A model generated the notes under the pieces. It ran no database searches, had not been told where the DNA came from, and saw only the letters and a list, made by a program, of their open reading frames with translations. From positions 1-7,934 of the forward strand of contig DDQW01000006.1 of assembly GCA_002342805.1 (NCBI GenBank): a stretch of DNA of 7,934 nt, given 5' to 3'. Position 1 is the stretch's first letter. Each line of letters starts with the position of its first letter. The position numbers and the translations under genes are program-made. This DNA comes from Clostridiales bacterium UBA2432. Its GTDB lineage: Bacteria; Bacillota; Clostridia; Lachnospirales; Vallitaleaceae. Positions 6,598-7,934 of the stretch are shown here, piece after piece.

Positions 6598-7934
6598 CGT
6601 CTTGCCCCCCTTTTCAATGGATTAATCATCTTAGTAATCAATCCAATCCCATAGACAAATCCGCTATATATTAAGCCTAATGTCAAGGCCATCGGGACAA
6701 ATCGATATACATCTTGTCGCTTATACAAATACAGCAAGTAATAAACAATGCCATTATAATTAAACAAGTATTCAACGATGATCATATTTGAAAGCAGCAT
6801 TGTCATAATTGTAGGTAATGAATCAACCACTTTAAATATAACAGCAGGTAGTATCTCCGCCCTAAAAATCTTAATTTTTGAATAGCCTAATGCTTTGGCC
6901 GCCCTAACATATTCTTTGTTAAGTTCTTCAAGAATGGTTAAATATGTTATTCTAGAAACATATACCGTTGGTATAATTGATAATGTAATTAATGGAAATA
7001 TAAATTCTTTAAGAGGTAGGCTATCCTTAATATAAGCAAAGTTTTTAGCAATAAATGTATAGGTAATCACACCTAATAATACAATCAAAACATCTGGAAT
7101 TGAGAAAAAAACTAGGGTCCCGAGGGATCGAATCCCACCTTTTTTTGCATGATATCCTTCATACATACCCCGTATGATTCCAATAAAAGCAGATAATCCA
7201 AGAGATGCACTTATAAGCTTTATGCTCAGCAAACTCGATGTATAGATAACTTCAAAAATATTGCCTACTGTATATCCTTGATGGATATTAAAATCAAACA
7301 TTGATCGTAAATTTACTATACTTCTCTTCAATGTAAGGTAAAAGGAAAAATTGCTTGTCCATTCTTGATTAATATATTGGATGTCCGCATTTTGATTAAT
7401 GTTAACAAGAAAAGCCAACATAAAACTCACTATAATAATCGGTACAGTTACCATGAGGATTTTTCGAATCAGAACAAATACAAGTTTATAGTAATGGAGC
7501 TCAATCGATTGACCGAAAATGATCTTCGTTGGATATCGTTTATAAAGAAGATCAAAAACAATGTTAAAAATTATAAGGAATACTAGCAAACTAAGGGTAA
7601 GAAATTCAGTGTTCGATAGATAATCGATAGTATTCACCCGATAAACATCTCTTTGAATATAATTGATGACAATTGACAGCACATTAAGCATGGTGTTTTT
7701 GCTAATCTTATCTATGGTATCATCATATGTGTTTAGCTGTTCGCTACCATCATGAATCATTAACGCAGGAACGCCTTCATTGACAAAAGCTCCGCTAGTA
7801 TCTCCGTTAATATTTCCTTGTTTTACGAATACTTCAGCATCTATAGCATAATTAAAGACCTTATCTTTTAGAATTTTACTTATTATATTATCCGAAGAAA
7901 TAGTGATTCCTTCAATGGACTCTTGACCTATCGA
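6594..7934 (-). CDS. DppB-type peptide ABC permease with N-terminal M28 peptidase-like domain (5' end beyond window)
   Basis: The frame is open to the right edge, giving 446 visible residues; the start lies outside. The ATG at 7760 is internal: it has no ribosome site, and the residues before it continue a recognisable domain. Visible residues 1 to about 93 are the end of an M28 aminopeptidase-like domain: GDTSGAFVNEGVPALMIHDG (44-63), then LNTYDDTIDKI (67-77). The latter matches the M28 YHTPxDTxDKI motif with Asn68 in place of the metal-binding His. Next come an extra membrane helix (about 111-130), a short basic loop, the usual DppB TM1 (about 159-177), an extracellular stretch and four or more further helices. 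The EAA loop is at about 337-363 (EYVRAAKALGYSKIKIF, then LPA). It should form the translocation channel with the DppC-type fusion. The permease call is firm; the M28 assignment is good although only its last part is seen. Confidence 0.88.
   Translation of the reverse strand, partial: SIGQESIEGITISSDNIISKILKDKVFNYAIDAEVFVKQGNINGDTSGAFVNEGVPALMIHDGSEQLNTYDDTIDKISKNTMLNVLSIVINYIQRDVYRVNTIDYLSNTEFLTLSLLVFLIIFNIVFDLLYKRYPTKIIFGQSIELHYYKLVFVLIRKILMVTVPIIIVSFMLAFLVNINQNADIQYINQEWTSNFSFYLTLKRSIVNLRSMFDFNIHQGYTVGNIFEVIYTSSLLSIKLISASLGLSAFIGIIRGMYEGYHAKKGGIRSLGTLVFFSIPDVLIVLLGVITYTFIAKNFAYIKDSLPLKEFIFPLITLSIIPTVYVSRITYLTILEELNKEYVRAAKALGYSKIKIFRAEILPAVIFKVVDSLPTIMTMLLSNMIIVEYLFNYNGIVYYLLYLYKRQDVYRFVPMALTLGLIYSGFVYGIGLITKMINPLKRGARR
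6605..6614 (-). promoter_or_regulatory. G-rich ribosome binding site of the DppC-type fusion gene
   Basis: The minus strand reads AAAAGGGGGG, seven bases before the ATG at 6597, inside the last codons of the upstream permease gene. Its G6 run matches that before the dppD-like gene. Confidence 0.6.

Noticed and set aside
6594..7760. DppB-type permease starting at the ATG at 7760
   Set aside because: No ribosome site precedes it, the frame is open to the window edge, and the 58 residues before it belong to the same M28-like domain.

Overview
The window comes from an AT-rich, Gram-positive-type bacterium, most likely a member of the Clostridia or a related Firmicute. The signs are low G+C by eye, strong purine-rich Shine-Dalgarno sites, and an FtsEX module paired with a PcsB/CwlO-like coiled-coil protein. 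The species cannot be named from the sequence. All six genes lie on the minus strand, so transcription runs from right to left. The two end genes are cut by the window edges. Nothing suggests a mobile element, CRISPR array, tRNA or rRNA.

Right block (about 7934 down to 2635): a four-gene ABC importer operon of the dipeptide/oligopeptide (Dpp/Opp, nickel-peptide) family. In transcription order it holds a DppB-type permease (5' end outside the window), a DppC-type permease, a DppD-type ATPase and a DppF-type ATPase. The genes overlap or lie 14 bp apart. The striking point is that both permeases appear to be fused to M28 aminopeptidase-like domains. The DppB-like protein carries one at its N terminus, of which only the end is visible. 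The DppC-like protein carries one of about 395 residues at its C terminus. Each permease also has one extra membrane helix of the polarity needed to put its M28-like domain outside the cell. Both domains look degenerate at metal-binding or catalytic positions, so they may bind peptides rather than cleave them. No separate substrate-binding protein gene is visible in the window.

Left block (about 2615 down to 1): a sigma-A-like promoter is followed by a secreted coiled-coil protein, then ftsE, then ftsX (3' end outside the window). The coiled-coil protein resembles the N-terminal part of PcsB/CwlO/EnvC peptidoglycan hydrolases and activators. It has no recognisable hydrolase domain and ends in an unassigned domain of about 150 residues. 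The set reads as a transmembrane FtsEX machine controlling cell-wall hydrolysis through a non-enzymatic partner.

The two blocks are separated by only about 95 bases between the dppF-like stop and the start of the coiled-coil gene. No convincing terminator is visible there, so some read-through from the transporter operon is possible. A shared role, for example uptake of wall-derived peptides, is conjecture.
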